The notes beneath the pieces were generated by a model. That model saw nothing but the letters and a program-made list of their open reading frames with translations. It was not told where the DNA came from and ran no database searches. Shown here piece after piece: positions 46,834 to 59,262 of a stretch of DNA of 64,000 nucleotides. A program made the position numbers and the translations under genes. Positions within the stretch are counted from its first letter, which is position 1, and each line of letters opens with the position of its first letter. The DNA comes from Austropuccinia psidii (Eukaryota > Basidiomycota > Pucciniomycetes > Pucciniales > Sphaerophragmiaceae). The stretch spans positions 22,346,975-22,410,974 of the forward strand of contig JALGQZ010000011.1 of the NCBI GenBank assembly GCA_023105745.1, given 5' to 3'.

Positions 46834-47066
46834 TGTTGAGATTAGTAGGTTTAAATTACGCGACATTAGAATATACTTATGGAAAAACATTACCTGTAAA
46901 GAGTCATTCACACTGTGCGCACCTTATGCGCCGCAGTTGTCTAGTTGTGACATACAAGACGCTTGCCAACCGCATCCAAGTCTTTTCCCCACCTCTCATC
47001 ATCAGAGGTGAAGGATTAGAAACTGACCGGTGAGCAAGCTTCACTACACCTTACCACTTCTTAATA
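46834..47066 (+). repeat. 3' LTR of the copia element
   Basis: 233 bp, TGTTGAGATTAG to CACTTCTTAATA, preceded by a GGGGGGGG polypurine tract (46826-46833) and followed by the ACTAT duplication. Confidence 0.93.
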
Positions 47067-47944
47067 ACTATGATACAGATATATTACAGATTTACAGAGA
47101 TATCTGGATTGTAGGTTTTTGAAGCCACATATGAATGTACAAAAATGCATAAAAATACTTAAATCCCTTATAGCTTTTGCTATTTTTGAGAAGGGTAATC
47201 ATGAAGAATACCAAATTAAAGGTCTATTGAAGCCATTTAATTATGTGCTCTTAAATTATTGATATCTCAAAAAATGACTGATATTTCTGGGATGGAATAA
47301 TTTTGGCCAATACTGGTCTGTATTAAACCTGTACCAATCAGTACTGTACTTATACCTGAAATAAAAGTTCTTCAAGGCTTATACCTGTTCACAATTAATA
47401 ATATTAGTAATTCAAACACTCTGTTTTCATCATAAAATTTCTGACATGGCCTATGAAGAACCATTTTGTCCTATATTGATCCAGACTGAAAGTTTGTGGT
47501 CCCAAAACCACAATTCTGACTATACTGACATCAGAATTGATGGTATAGACCCATAATTCAGCCTCCAGAGTAGCCATTTTCACTCTTCAGATGTGTTAAG
47601 AGCTTGAAAGCCCATAACAGTCCTCAGAAAGGATGAACACAGACCTTTCCTCACTGCAAAAGGACCTCATCATCATCCATTAGTATTCTCACCTAGTAAA
47701 ACTGTTATTAACCAGTAGTATTATTAGAATAAGCATGAGATAATTAGAAATGGTTCATTTTATTAAGCTTAATAGTCTATTGATTTGATATTGATGCAAC
47801 CAAGCTCCTCAGTAGACTCATAATCACTGTTATCAAATAACAGTAGGACCTTTTAATCTATTTTTAGCTATTTTTACCATGTCACAGTCATAGTACCAGC
47901 TTGTATTTACTATTTCTTTCCTTCTGCATAGAATCAACCTGGAA

Positions 47945-48350
47945 GATTCAAGAAATTCTAATTTCAATGATACATGAATAAAATGATTCATAATTTCACC
48001 TAATGGTAAGATACCTGCAAAGCACAGGTCAAATTCTTGACCTTAGGTCTAGGCCTGGGGGAAATTTCAATTTTCCCACGTGATGCATTTGATAATTTTT
48101 GTGGTGTTGGCCATTTAAGATATTAACTCAATAGTATAATATACTAATAATATAAATGTTAAATACAAATAATTTCTGGTTTCATTTTTTCAGTTAACAA
48201 TAGTAATTGAGAAAAAGTTTGGTTTCTTATAAAACCAGTTTTTTTATTTCATTGAGCCACAGGTTATCTTGCCATTACACACAAGAAAATCACCATTGAT
48301 GGATTCAAACAAAAAAATCTCTTTTAATTCACAGAGAATTAGATTGATTG
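47945..48350. repeat. Segment X, duplicated downstream (left copy)
   Basis: About 400 bp after the family C solo LTR is homologous to 58808-59216, which follows the family C 3' LTR. Shared blocks include ATAATTTCACCTA, TTGACCTTAG and AACAATAGTAATT. The left copy is interrupted by an LTR at 48351 and continues at 50277-50327. Confidence 0.8.
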
Positions 48351-50276
48351 TGTGAGCCTTGTGGTATATTTTACATACCCAAATAGGCCACAATTATCTC
48401 AAAAAAAATTTTTTAATTATGAATAACTCATAAGTCATGCATATATCCAAAATTCATCATTTTTGATTTCAGAAAAGATGAATAACCTTTTATTGAGTAA
48501 GTAAATCCATGGATTGAAGGCCAGATTTGGATTCTACACAAAAATACACCTAGGGTAGCTCCATAGAGTGAATAAGCTCAAATTAACTCTTTGAGGTGGT
48601 AATGTGGAAAATACTTCCATACCACATAAAAGATTCGTGAAAAGTTTTGTTTTTCTTAATTTCACGCCAAAATAATGGGAATGTGAGAAATCCCATGTTA
48701 CATATACACTAAGAATAGTGTTATGCATGTTTTGGGAACTTAATATCATGGTGATCTTACATGGACTCTTGGTACACCCATAGTGGATATCTCACTTTAA
48801 GCTTAATTTTCTATTTTGTTGTGAAAAATAAGCAAGGGGGACAAAAGACCTCAAAGAGAGCCAGGGTACCAAACTTCTGAGGCCTCAGAGGCGTGGACAG
48901 CTCCAAAGCTTGGATCCATGGCTGATCTTGTCCTGATTGGTAAGCTAAAACCTTTTGGGAACTTGGTTACCATGTTACAACTACAGTAAATCTTAAGAAA
49001 ATAGCAAATAACCTGCTATTTTGACGTGCCAAGGAGGTAAAGAGCTACTTAGACTCCTGTAACCATGTCGATTCTTAATGATTTTCCATGGATAAACCCC
49101 AAAAGAGTAATTGAAACAATTTTTGGACTTGTATCCATTGATTTACCTCATAGCAACCAGTTAAACACTGATATTTGCAATTCTACGTAGAAATGAGGTA
49201 AAAACTTCAAGAACTCATTAAAAATACAATTCTTAATGAATCTTTCTGAAACTTCCAGGACCAATAGAGAACTGTATTATCTATGGTACAACAAAAAATA
49301 ATTATGTTTTTACTAGTAAAATTAAAAGTCGTACTTACAGTCCATTTTTGACTATTCTACGTGAAACACTGAATCTTCAAAAATTCACAGTAATTACAAC
49401 CTGTGATGAAATTGCCAATAACATTGATACCTTTGAGAAATCAATGATTATTTTGGAATAAAAGAAGATTTACAGATGTTACTCCTTTTATTCTTAACCA
49501 TATTGGGTTTGGTAGTCATGTAAAAGCATTAATTAAGTAATTATGATAATCTTACGTGACAACAGATGATGCAATCAATAATCCAAAAGGGTTTATTGTT
49601 TTCTCACTCACTGGTTTTTCAGCTTGCTCCATGGCACGCCTCTGTGAGCTGTTGTTGACTTAAAAGAGGCCTCCTCTTGCTGTTTTCTCCACATCATCAT
49701 CATCTTATTATCATTTATATCATTGTTAACAACAAGTAAGTATTTGTTAAAGCTATTCTTAAGTGTTCTAATTCTTTCAGAATCAATCATAAAGACGTGA
49801 AATCATAGAATCAAACTATATATTGTTGTAATACTCTTATAAAGTCATTTTGATCCTTTAAATCCACAATTCTACCTCAAATCTCTCTATGTCTTATCTT
49901 TCAATAAGTTCTTTGAAATATTAGTGAGTGATTTATCTTTAATTCTTAAAGTTTTTTCTCTAAAATTACTTTTCTTCAAGAATTACCATTACAATTATTC
50001 TTGCAAAAGATAATTATATATTAAAATAATTCTATTATTTTAATAAAAAGAAGTTTTATTATTAAAATCTTCTTGTAATTTATTCTTGTAGACAATTACT
50101 TGCTCACTGTTAAAATTACTAGTAGTGTTTAACACGTGAAAGAAATAATTCTTTAATTATTTAATTGTGGTTATAATAACACTTTGTTATCATATTTCAT
50201 GAGAACAGTCATAGTACTGTTGATTAATAATAATATTATCATCAGTTTCATAGACACATCTTACAGATTGATTGAT
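48351..50276 (+). mobile_element. Solo LTR of family F, distantly related to family A
   Basis: 1926 bp, TGTGAGCCTTGTGG to ACACATCTTACA, with GATTG at both sides (48346-48350, 50277-50281). The first 45 bp resemble the start of the family A LTR read in element direction. No internal region. It interrupts segment X, whose right part resumes at 50277. About half of its roughly dozen CpGs lie in ACGT cores (for example near 49024, 49184, 49359, 49554, 49795, 50133). Confidence 0.85.
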
Positions 50277-50281
50277 AAAAT

Positions 50282-50327
50282 GAGATAATTTTTCAGGAAA
50301 GGAAAAATGAAAGATACTGTTATCAAA
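50282..50327. repeat. End of segment X (left copy)
   Basis: Matches about 59210-59255 and then switches abruptly to the tail of a family C LTR at about 50328, the breakpoint of an old tandem duplication. Confidence 0.7.
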
Positions 50328-50432
50328 TAACAATAGGACCTTTAAATATATTTTTATTATTCTTACCATTTCAGAGTCATAGTAACAGCTTTTATTTATT
50401 TCTTTTCAGATGCTAAATAGACTCACATCACA
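50328..50432 (+). repeat. Truncated 5' LTR of element C
   Basis: CTGTTATCAAATAAC to ATCACA, matching the end of the LTR at 47819-47944 and 58698-58807. It is followed by TTTTGAGGGCCTGACC, the decayed primer site. Confidence 0.85.
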
Positions 50433-51147
50433 TTTTGAGGGCCTGACCATTCTTTTTAACCTATTTGTAACAATTTGGGCATATTTCCAACACTTCAAGA
50501 CCTTTTTATGATTAAAATTGAGTAATATTTCAATATAAAATATAATACATATTTATATCTTATATCCTACATTTTTGTTTCATTAATTCATACATTATTC
50601 ATAATATACGAAAACTGTAATTCCTCAAAATTGAATAATAATATATTATTATGATTATTCAAATATATCAATATAAAAATAGTGTATTATTATTTGTACC
50701 AAAGTGCATAAAAAATAATGAAAACCAAATATTTATTGATACTGAATCAGTCAATATCAAAATAATGAAATAAATCTGCATTATTTAAGACAATTTCTGA
50801 ATTGAATATTGATCTATAAACTAAATTTCGTCTCAAATCAACATATAAATGGAAACAAAACATAAATATTATTGATTCTTGTGTTATGAAAATAAAAAAT
50901 TACTAAAAAGAAATTCTGAAGTAGTTTTTATATTAAAAATGAAAACACTCTAATATTCAAGTAAATCATTTGCAAAGCACTTCAATACTAAGATTTTACC
51001 TACAGAACATAAGTAAAAGACTTAGAAACTTCCAATTTTCAAAAAATAAATTAAAAAATCCTCAAAAATAACAAAATTAGACAAAGAAATAAATACTTTG
51101 CTTGATCATAAACTGACATACAAATACATTTTTTCTTTTTCTGAAAG

Positions 51148-51458
51148 TGGAAAATGTTACATTCCACTGGGAATGCAGTCACAAGGAAATCCATCAGTGA
51201 CAACCTCACAAGATGAAGAGGTGCTTCCAAAATCCAAGGGGAAGCAAAAGAGGCACAGTGAGGTGGTCATAAACTCCAAAGAGTGGACACCAATAGCTGT
51301 ACCAAGGGCAAAGAAGCCCAGAAAAACACCAACCAAACAGGTTGGATCACCAAAAATGGTGGAAAAAACAAAGATCACCGTAATCAACCCAGTTGTAAAC
51401 TCAAAAGGCAAACTGCCAAAGAGTGTAGAGAATCAATATGTACAAGGGCCTTCCAAAG
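51148..51458 (+). pseudogene. N-terminal exon remnant of element C
   Basis: Homologue of the element B exon at 20729-21028. It follows an acceptor-like TTTTTCTGAAAG. The frame is open to the G|GTAAAT donor at 51459, and motifs such as WTPIAVP, NPVVNSKGKLPKS and VQGPSKG are kept. A one-base loss near the start puts the ATG region out of frame. Confidence 0.65.
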
Positions 51459-51535
51459 GTAAATAATCTTTTAGACACCATTCTTTTTTCTTTCATCCTT
51501 TAACATTGCTAACATGAAACCTCCATTCCTAAGAG
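51459..51535 (+). other. Intron 2 of element C with tandem acceptors
   Basis: The donor GTAAAT at 51459 and the acceptors AG at 51532-51533 and 51534-51535 are in the same relation as in element B (2 nt apart). The length is 75 or 77 nt. Confidence 0.5.
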
Positions 51536-54500
51536 ATCAGCCAGAAAACTGACAGAGAAGAAACAGAAGAGGAGGAAGACAGCCCCCTTCTGGATAAGAT
51601 GACCATCAAGGGACTCACCAGCAGGGAACTCTACCCAGATTTCCATTTCACATCAAAGTCAGTACAGAGGTTAAAATGGAGAATTGGAAGGATGCAGAAC
51701 AAGTCATACAAATCCACAAAATTCTGAAAGACCTTTTAAATTGGAGTATGTACAAAAATAAATGTTCTTAATGAAAGAATAATGGGAAGGAATGGAGTAA
51801 AGAACACAAAAGATCTGCCTCAAAAAAATGACTTGGCCATAGCTTATGGAAGAAATGGAAGTTTGGAGCACCCAACATGAATTCCAGTCTCTTGGAAGAA
51901 AGATAAACCAGAATCAAAGAGAACCAAGCAGAAATCCAAGCCATGGAGAGTTCTTGGAGTATGGAAGGGCCCAGTCAGATTCAGGAACCCCAAGGCAGGG
52001 AGGAAGAAATTCAAGCAGCTCGAGTACTTGCAAGCCAAAGGCAAGCTCCTCCAATACTCCCTAATAATCTTTGGTAGCTACCTGCAAAAGACAAGGAACC
52101 CAAGGGAAAAAAAGAGTTCTTTTGACCAGAGGAGGAAAGAAGCAGACCCCTTGATGAAGAGAATTGTGGATTTAGTCCAAGAGGTACAAAAAATAAAAGA
52201 ATAGCTGTACCAACAAATGGAATTACTAGTTCAGAAGCAAGTAATCCATAGCTTATGACTGATAATGAAATCCCCACTAATGATGTTTAAAATAATGAGC
52301 CTTTCATTGATAAGTTCACAAGAGCCAAATTAGGAAAATTCCTAGAATAGAAACATGAGAATATTCAATCAGTAAGAACAAAAATCAAAAACTTAAATAA
52401 TAAAGTAACTTCGAAGAAACAGTAATCAAAGAATTAAACACAAATTTAGCCAAAATTTGGGAGTAATTTTAAAAATCAAATAGACAGTTGAACTCAGTAA
52501 TAGAGGAAGAACAAGCTATGAGGAGGGACTTGAGAAATGTCCACAAATAAAAAGAGAGCCTTGGAAAATAGGTTGATTACCTCTATGACAAAGAGGAACA
52601 AGAAAATTTTTTTTCTTCAACCAACCAGGGTGATGAGCACATCACCAATAGCCCCCAACAGTTAAAAGAGGAAGAAAGATTAGACAACCAAGTACCTGGA
52701 TACCAGGATACAAGGCTAATGTCTGATTCTACTTACCAATATTGTGAAATCCTCAGTTACTAAGAGAAACAGGAAATGAAACAATAAACAGAAGTAGTAA
52801 ATTGGCCCAGAATCTCAGGAGTTGGATAATATGATAACATGGAGCTCATTGATTATATTGAAGGAATTTTTGTTGATTTTACAAAGATACCAGACTACCT
52901 GATTGTAACAAGACTTCATATTGCATTCAGAGTCCATCAAAACATATGGTACACTTAAATAAAAGAGATACATGGAAGTAAAATATGCAGATGATATAGA
53001 AGCCAAATAATACAAAAGTACAGAGATGGTACTGGGATTTAGAAAAAAACATCTCTTTTGAAAGTGACAGATACTAAAGAGAAAAAGAACCTGTTTAATG
53101 GAATCTTAAGAAAACCAAAGCACTCAAATCAATTGATCCACACATCAAAATAGAAATGATAAGCATAAATCTACTGAAAAAACTTTCAGGAGACTTAGAA
53201 AATGAATTCAAATGTAGATGCAGCAAATGTCATACAAGATATAAGGAAACGACCTCCATTTGAAGGTACAAAACTTAAAAAAAGAAACCTCAAAGAAATC
53301 ATAAGTCTGAAGTTGAAGAAACCAAGAAAGAAAATGAAGCATATAGTCTCAAGAAGAAAAAGGTGTGCCACAGCTGTGGGTCCTCTGATAACTGTGCAAA
53401 CAATTTCATAAAACCAAAGAAGAAGATATATGCGATTTATGAATAATCAGGTGAAAACTCTTATTCTGATGGCATGGGAAATGGTGTCAGAGCACATAAG
53501 GGAATATAAAGTGAAATTAAAAGAGATAAACTCACTGGAATTATGTGATATAGAGTTGGACTCTTGAATACCACTGGAAACCACGGTCAAAAATCTCTGT
53601 AAACAAACACATGATGCACAAAACTTCCTGGAAACACTAAAGAAGGGTATGGGGTTTATCCATGCTACATCCACCAAGCTTACAGATTACATAGAAAGCT
53701 CAAAACATCCAATGATTATTGAAACAGGAGCCAATGGCTGTATAGTATCCAAAAAATATCTGAATGATCACTTCCTCAAATTTGAGGAATAGATAATTCC
53801 CACCAAAGAAAGGAGCTTTAAGAGTTCATCAGGAAGGATGAATTTTTTTGGGACAATTATTAAGGAGATATTACTCCCTCATAAGAAAGGCAATGTCAGA
53901 TTAAAAGCAAATTTCTAGTCTTAGACAATGAAGAAGTACAGGAATTCTCTCTGGGGACAGAATACCAAAGGGTGTATGGTATGGATAACTGTAATGGTAA
54001 GAGCCAGTACCTTACCATAGGAGAAAACAAGGACAAAAAGCTCTTTTGTGATATAAACCATATCAAAAATGGCAACAAACTTAAATACCTATTGCAAGAG
54101 CTCAAAGAAACCCAATACAGTGAAAAACTCACAAGTAATATAGAACTCAACTTACTTAAAATACTAAGAAAGAATAGAGAAGCTTTTGCAATTTGGGATG
54201 AACCCTTAGGAAAAATGAAGGGACATGATATAGAACTATATCTAGATGTAGAAAGACCCTACCCACCCATTCCCAGTAAGCCTGGAAGCTAGGAGAGAAA
54301 TTGAGAAGCACATCAATGAGCTCCTAGAGATTGGAGTACTTAGGAAAATAGGACATAATGAGATAGTAGAAGTCACTAAACCAGTCCTAATTTCTTTTTA
54401 TGATGGAAATTCTAGACTATGTGAATATTTCAGAGCCTCAAACGATTACACCAAAGCAGACAGGTACCCCATGCACTAGACCAGCTTTCAGAAGCTAAAT

Positions 54501-57300
54501 TAATAACGAAAATTAACTTCATGGAAGGCTTCCATAAAAATGGGGTAAAGCCAAACTTCATCAAGCTAATAAAAAGTTTATGCCACATGGGCATATATTA
54601 GTACACCAGGATGCCATTTAGAATCAAACAAGGCACCAGCCTACTTCCAAAGGATTATGGACACCATATTTCAAGATAAATTAATGTACAGATAGATGGG
54701 ATTATATATTAATGATATCATTGTATACTCAGAAACATGGGAGTACCATGAAAAAAATTGATAAAATACTGAGAAAATGAACACCAATCAATATGAAAAT
54801 TTTTCTCAACAAATAAATTTATGGCCAACACGAGCTTTTGGCATTAGGGAACAAGGCCTCAGGCTTTAGTTTAGCCATAGACCAGAATAAAGTAGCTGCA
54901 GTGCTTAATAAACCAGTACCCAAGAACATAATAAGAGAAATTCAATTTTTTATGGGTTTTGCTAGTTACTACAGAATAAAAATCAAAAACCTTATCAAAA
55001 ATCACTATTGTTCTATAAAAGCTATTTTCAAAGGATTTATTCTTTGAAGTTAACAAGGAAAGGAGGGACACATATAAAAAATCAGATATGAACTCATGCA
55101 TGCACCTGTCCTAATGATTCCTGACTTTGAGATACCATTAAAGCTGTACATTGATGCATAATTTAGTAAAGGGATAGGAGATTCACTCGACCAGGGACAA
55201 CTGGTAGATTTAATACCCAAAGTATGAGTAATCTTCTAAATATCTAGACAACTGAAATAATAAGAATCCAGGTATGGAGCCACTTGGACAGAGTGTCCCT
55301 GCCTGGCATGGGAGCTATAGAAGATTGACTACTACCTAGAAGGGGAAGTATTTTAAGTCTCCACATATTGCAAAGCAATCAAGTCGTTAATGAATATGAA
55401 AAAAACAAACAGACATATTTTGAGATGGCAAATAGCCATACAATAGTACAGAGTAAGCATGACCATTATCTACAAAGAGGGTAAAATTTAAGCTAATGCA
55501 GATGGCCTCAGTATATTTAAAATGAAAAATAATATAGCAAATCCAGCATATGATACAGGTAATGGGACAAAAAAAACCATTCAGTATATGGAAATATACA
55601 GAAAGAAAAACTTCATGCTGTCTATCTGGGCATTAAACAATGACCCAGCTAATGCAGCACGAAGAATAGAACAGGAAAGGAAGACACCAATATTGGGGGA
55701 TTATTTCACCAAAGCTGAATACAGGATTATTCAGACTAGTCCAGTAATTTTACAGAAAATAAAAAAAGTTTATTATATTGACACAGCTTCTGCCGCAAAA
55801 GTACAGGAGCCCAGAAATGGAAAGGAAAGTGGAAGAACCATGGCTGAAAAACTTCAATGATAATAAATTTTCCCTCATAGATGAACTATTATACCATAGG
55901 GAAAAACACACAAGTTCTTTGGAAATAGTAGATAGGGAACATATCTCAATGATACTTTAGGAATGTCATTACTGACCATATATAGGAAATGTGAGTGAAG
56001 ATGGAACTAGAGGAAGAATCTCCACCACAGCTTTGTGGTCAAAGTTGGAAAAAGATTTGAGTGAATACATCAAAGCTTGTACAAGATTCCAAAAGGTCAA
56101 CAAAAATTTTGAGAAGAAAAATGGATTACTCCAAAACATAGAAGAACCCAAAAACCCATGGGAGATCATAAATATGGACTTGGTAACAGGACTTTTCCCA
56201 TGAGAAAAAGACAGCTTGAATGCATGCCTAGTATTAGTGGACAGGTGGAGAAAAAAATGGTCAGATGCCTCCCTTTTCATAAAGAAGATAAAGCAATTTA
56301 CACTGCCATTTGATTTTGGAACAACATCATAACCCACCATGGAGCTCCCATAATAATAATCAGTGACAGAGCACAAAATTCACATCAGAATTCTGGACCA
56401 ACCTATATGAGACTCTGGGAACAAAACTAGAATTTTCAACAGCATAGCACCCACAAACAGATGGGCTGGCAGAAAGGATGATCCAAACTATGGAAGACAT
56501 AAGAAGAATCTGTGACTTTAGAATTTAATACAAATACAATGAAGGATACACCCATGACTGGGTAACCCTTTCTCTAGCAGTAAAGCTGGCCTGCAACACC
56601 ATTTTAAACTGCATACCAGGAAATACACATGAAATCCTAGAAAAAGTATGGAATCCATTTTTACCAGTAGATTATCTGAAGAGAAGCATTCTTTCAGTAC
56701 ATCCCACAGCTTAATATTTCCAAACAATATGGATAATAGCATGTGAAAATTCAGATAAATGAATAGCAGAAGAAAAACCCTACAATAAACAAAGATATTA
56801 AATGAGCTGTCAAGGACCTGAATTCAAGAAGGGAGATCAGGTCCCAATCTCAACATTGAACTTCAACAGCCTGAAGGGTCCCAAAGGGATTATAGAATCA
56901 TATGTAGGACCATTCACCATAATCAGAATGATAGGGAAAAATGCAGTGGAGGGCATATTAGCTGAGGAATTCTCCAGGAAACACCTAGTTTTCCTAGTAG
57001 TGCTTCTCAAACCATATCATAAAACAGATGATAGCAGATACTCCAGCCACATGAAGGTTTTCACTCTTGAAAAAGTTGTGGAAGAGGAGGATTCACCTGT
57101 AACAGTAAAGAAGATCATTAAGCCCACAAGAATAAGAATTCATGGGGAAGACAACAAATAGTACCTGGTGAGATTTAAAAATTAACCAGAAGATTAAGAT
57201 AAATGGCTATCTTGGAAAGATATCCCAGATGAAAAAATTCAACTCAGGAGGTTCAAATCCTCAAGAAGGACAGAAGAGTCTCATCAAAGAGAATCCTTAT
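51536..57300 (+). pseudogene. Gag-Pol remnant of element C
   Basis: Homologous to element B over its full length. Recognisable pieces are ORF1-like NWSM and FDQRRKEADP blocks (51740, 52110), a gag region near 52800-53200, a zinc-knuckle remnant CHSCGSSD-like (about 53365), a protease with ETGA instead of DSGA (about 53720), RT with YIND instead of YIDD (about 54710), an RNase H fragment (about 55150), an integrase zinc domain and [17 protein letters not shown] core (about 56440, with the Tyr region frameshifted), and the C-terminal chromodomain-like tail (57100-57270). Stops number in the dozens, many explainable by G to A or C to T changes. Dead copy. Confidence 0.88.
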
Positions 57301-57315
57301 CTTGGAGGGAGGGTA

Positions 57316-58807
57316 TTTCAGACCATTACTGCAAGCAGAGCACCAGAATGACATCTAAAATACAATAAATAATGGTATAGCAAGTATTGTAAGAGTATAT
57401 TCCATACTGGTATAAGTATGAAGTGGTAAAGCACCCAAAAATTAATATAACAACCTTATCCAAATATGATAAGAAAAAACAGAGATAAAACACTTAAATA
57501 TAATACAAAATAAGTAAAAACCATATGCCCAACTCTCATCTAGCTTAGGCATATTCAATTCAACCACCATTTAAATGGTATTTTTGCTAAATATCCTTAT
57601 GAGAGTTATTTAATGGTACCATTCATTCTTTTTTAGCACTCCTAATTCAGTAAATACAATTATCAACCCTTTTTTACCAAAGAAGCCCCTTAAAGTGTGA
57701 GAGGTCTTGTAGAAACCTAAACAAAAGTATAGGAAGATCAAATATCTCAATAAGATCCTTAATTCTATATTCTTTAGACCTCTGTATCCCCAAAATTGGA
57801 AAATATATATTGGCACAAAGCGCTATTACTCAAAATACAAGATTTCTGACAATAGCAATACAAAAAAAATCCTGCATCTTTGCCATATATTCATACATCT
57901 GTGCTGTAAAGTATACCAAACTTTATAGATAATCAAGCCCTAAAACAATTTACCATTATAATACAGATATCCTCTAAATTTACAGAGATACCTGGCTTAG
58001 AATTTTTTGAAGCCATTTACTTATTTAAAAAAATACATCACAAAACTTAAACACTTATACTGCTTTCTATTTTTTAGAAGGGTAAAAAAAGCATACCAAA
58101 TTGAGGATATCATGAAGCCCTTCAGATTTGTGCTCTTTGATCCTTGATATCTCAAACCTTACTGAGATATTTGGGTTGGAAGGCTTTTGGCCAATACTTG
58201 TCTGTACCAATCAGTACTTTCCTTATACCTAAAATAATAGTTTTTAAGGATTATAACTGCCCACGATTACCAATATTAGTCACCCCAAGTCCCTGGTTGT
58301 ATCATAGAATTTCTAACGTGGCCTGTGAAGAAATTTTTCATCTTTTATTGATCCAGAATAATCATTTTTGGTCCCAAAACCACAATTCCTACCATACTGA
58401 CATTGTAATTGATGGTATAGATTCAGAGTTCAGCCCCCAGAGTGAAGCTTTCCACTCTTGAGACGTTTGAAGAGCTTAAAAGCCCCTCACAGTCCCCAGA
58501 GGGTATCAACACAGGCCTTTCCTCACTGGAAAGGGACCACATCATTATCTATTAGTATTATTACATCTTCAAGCTGTTATTAACTAGTAGCACTCTTAGA
58601 AAAAAGCCTGATATAGTTAAAAGTTGATCATTTTATTAAGCTTCATAGTCAATTAATTTTGACTTAGTGCAACAAAGGCCCTCAGTAGACTCTTCACCAC
58701 CATTATCAAATAACAGTAGCACCTTTTAAGATATTTTTACCATGTAACAGTCATAGTACCAGCTTTTATTTAATATTTTTTAGCTGCTACATATACTAAT
58801 CCTGACA
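57316..58807 (+). repeat. 3' LTR of element C
   Basis: 1492 bp, TTTCAGACC (TG start mutated) to CCTGACA, preceded by the purine tract GGAGGGAGGGTA. It shares its order with the split solo LTR at 29773-47944. Confidence 0.88.
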
Positions 58808-59262
58808 TATTCCAAACATACTGGTTTCAATTATACAAGACTACAATGACGTATAATTTCACCTAGTGGTAACATAGCTGCAAATAACAGGTGAAATGCT
58901 TGACCTTAGTTCTGGGCCTAGGGCAAATTTCTATTGTCCCACATGGTTCAATTGAAACTTTTTTCAGCTTAAGCACTTTAACAAATTTAGTTTATTAGAT
59001 AATATAATCATTTTAAATCCCAATAATTTCTGATTTCAGTTTTCAATTTAACAATAGTAATTCATAAAAATCTTGGTTTGTTATAAAACCAGTTTCTTTT
59101 GTTTCTTTGAGTCACAGGTTATCCTGCCATTATACACAACAAAGAGTCATCATTTATTTCATCAAACCACACAATCTCTTGTAATTAACCAATAATTAGC
59201 TTTATTAATTGATAAAATTGGATAAATCTCTAGGAAAGACAAAAATGAGATAAACTTGATTG
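58808..59262. repeat. Segment X, right copy
   Basis: Homologous to 47945-48350 plus 50282-50327, with clear divergence. It includes a TTTTGTTTCTTTGAGTCACAGG block shared with 48241-48265. Confidence 0.8.

Larger units (their letters stand above)
30263..47066 (+). mobile_element. Ty1/copia retrotransposon, decayed, holding two nested insertions
   Basis: The 5' LTR is 30263-30497 and the 3' LTR 46834-47066, with the duplication ACTAT at 30258-30262 and 47067-47071. Internal order is gag, protease, integrase, RT, RNase H, the Ty1/copia order, all on the plus strand. Two insertions interrupt it: a family D solo LTR (30935-32997) in gag and a complete family A gypsy element (35355-45445) between integrase and RT. 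Without these the element is about 4.6 kb. It has stops, a damaged protease motif and a damaged RT motif, so it is inactive. It is richer in CpG than the gypsy elements. Confidence 0.95.
29773..47944 (+). mobile_element. Solo LTR of gypsy family C, split by a copia insertion
   Basis: The left part, 29773-30262, starts TGTCAGCCTGTGAC, very like family B. The right part, 47067-47944, continues the sequence and matches the second half of the family C 3' LTR (57316-58807). Together they give about 1.36 kb after removing the ACTAT duplicated by the copia insertion. GATTC flanks the outer ends (29768-29772 and 47945-47949), a target duplication. The right end reads CCTGGAA instead of CCTGACA, so the copy is old. 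No internal region is attached. Confidence 0.88.
50328..58807 (+). mobile_element. Decayed Ty3/gypsy element, family C, 5' LTR truncated
   Basis: Only the last 105 bp of the 5' LTR (50328-50432) remain. A B-like internal region follows (50433-57315), and then a full 3' LTR (57316-58807). Many stops and frameshifts are spread through the whole coding region. Proteins are closest to family B, but the LTR has diverged. The CCTGACA end and the downstream TATTC (compare GATTC after the solo LTR) show where the element ended. Confidence 0.9.
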
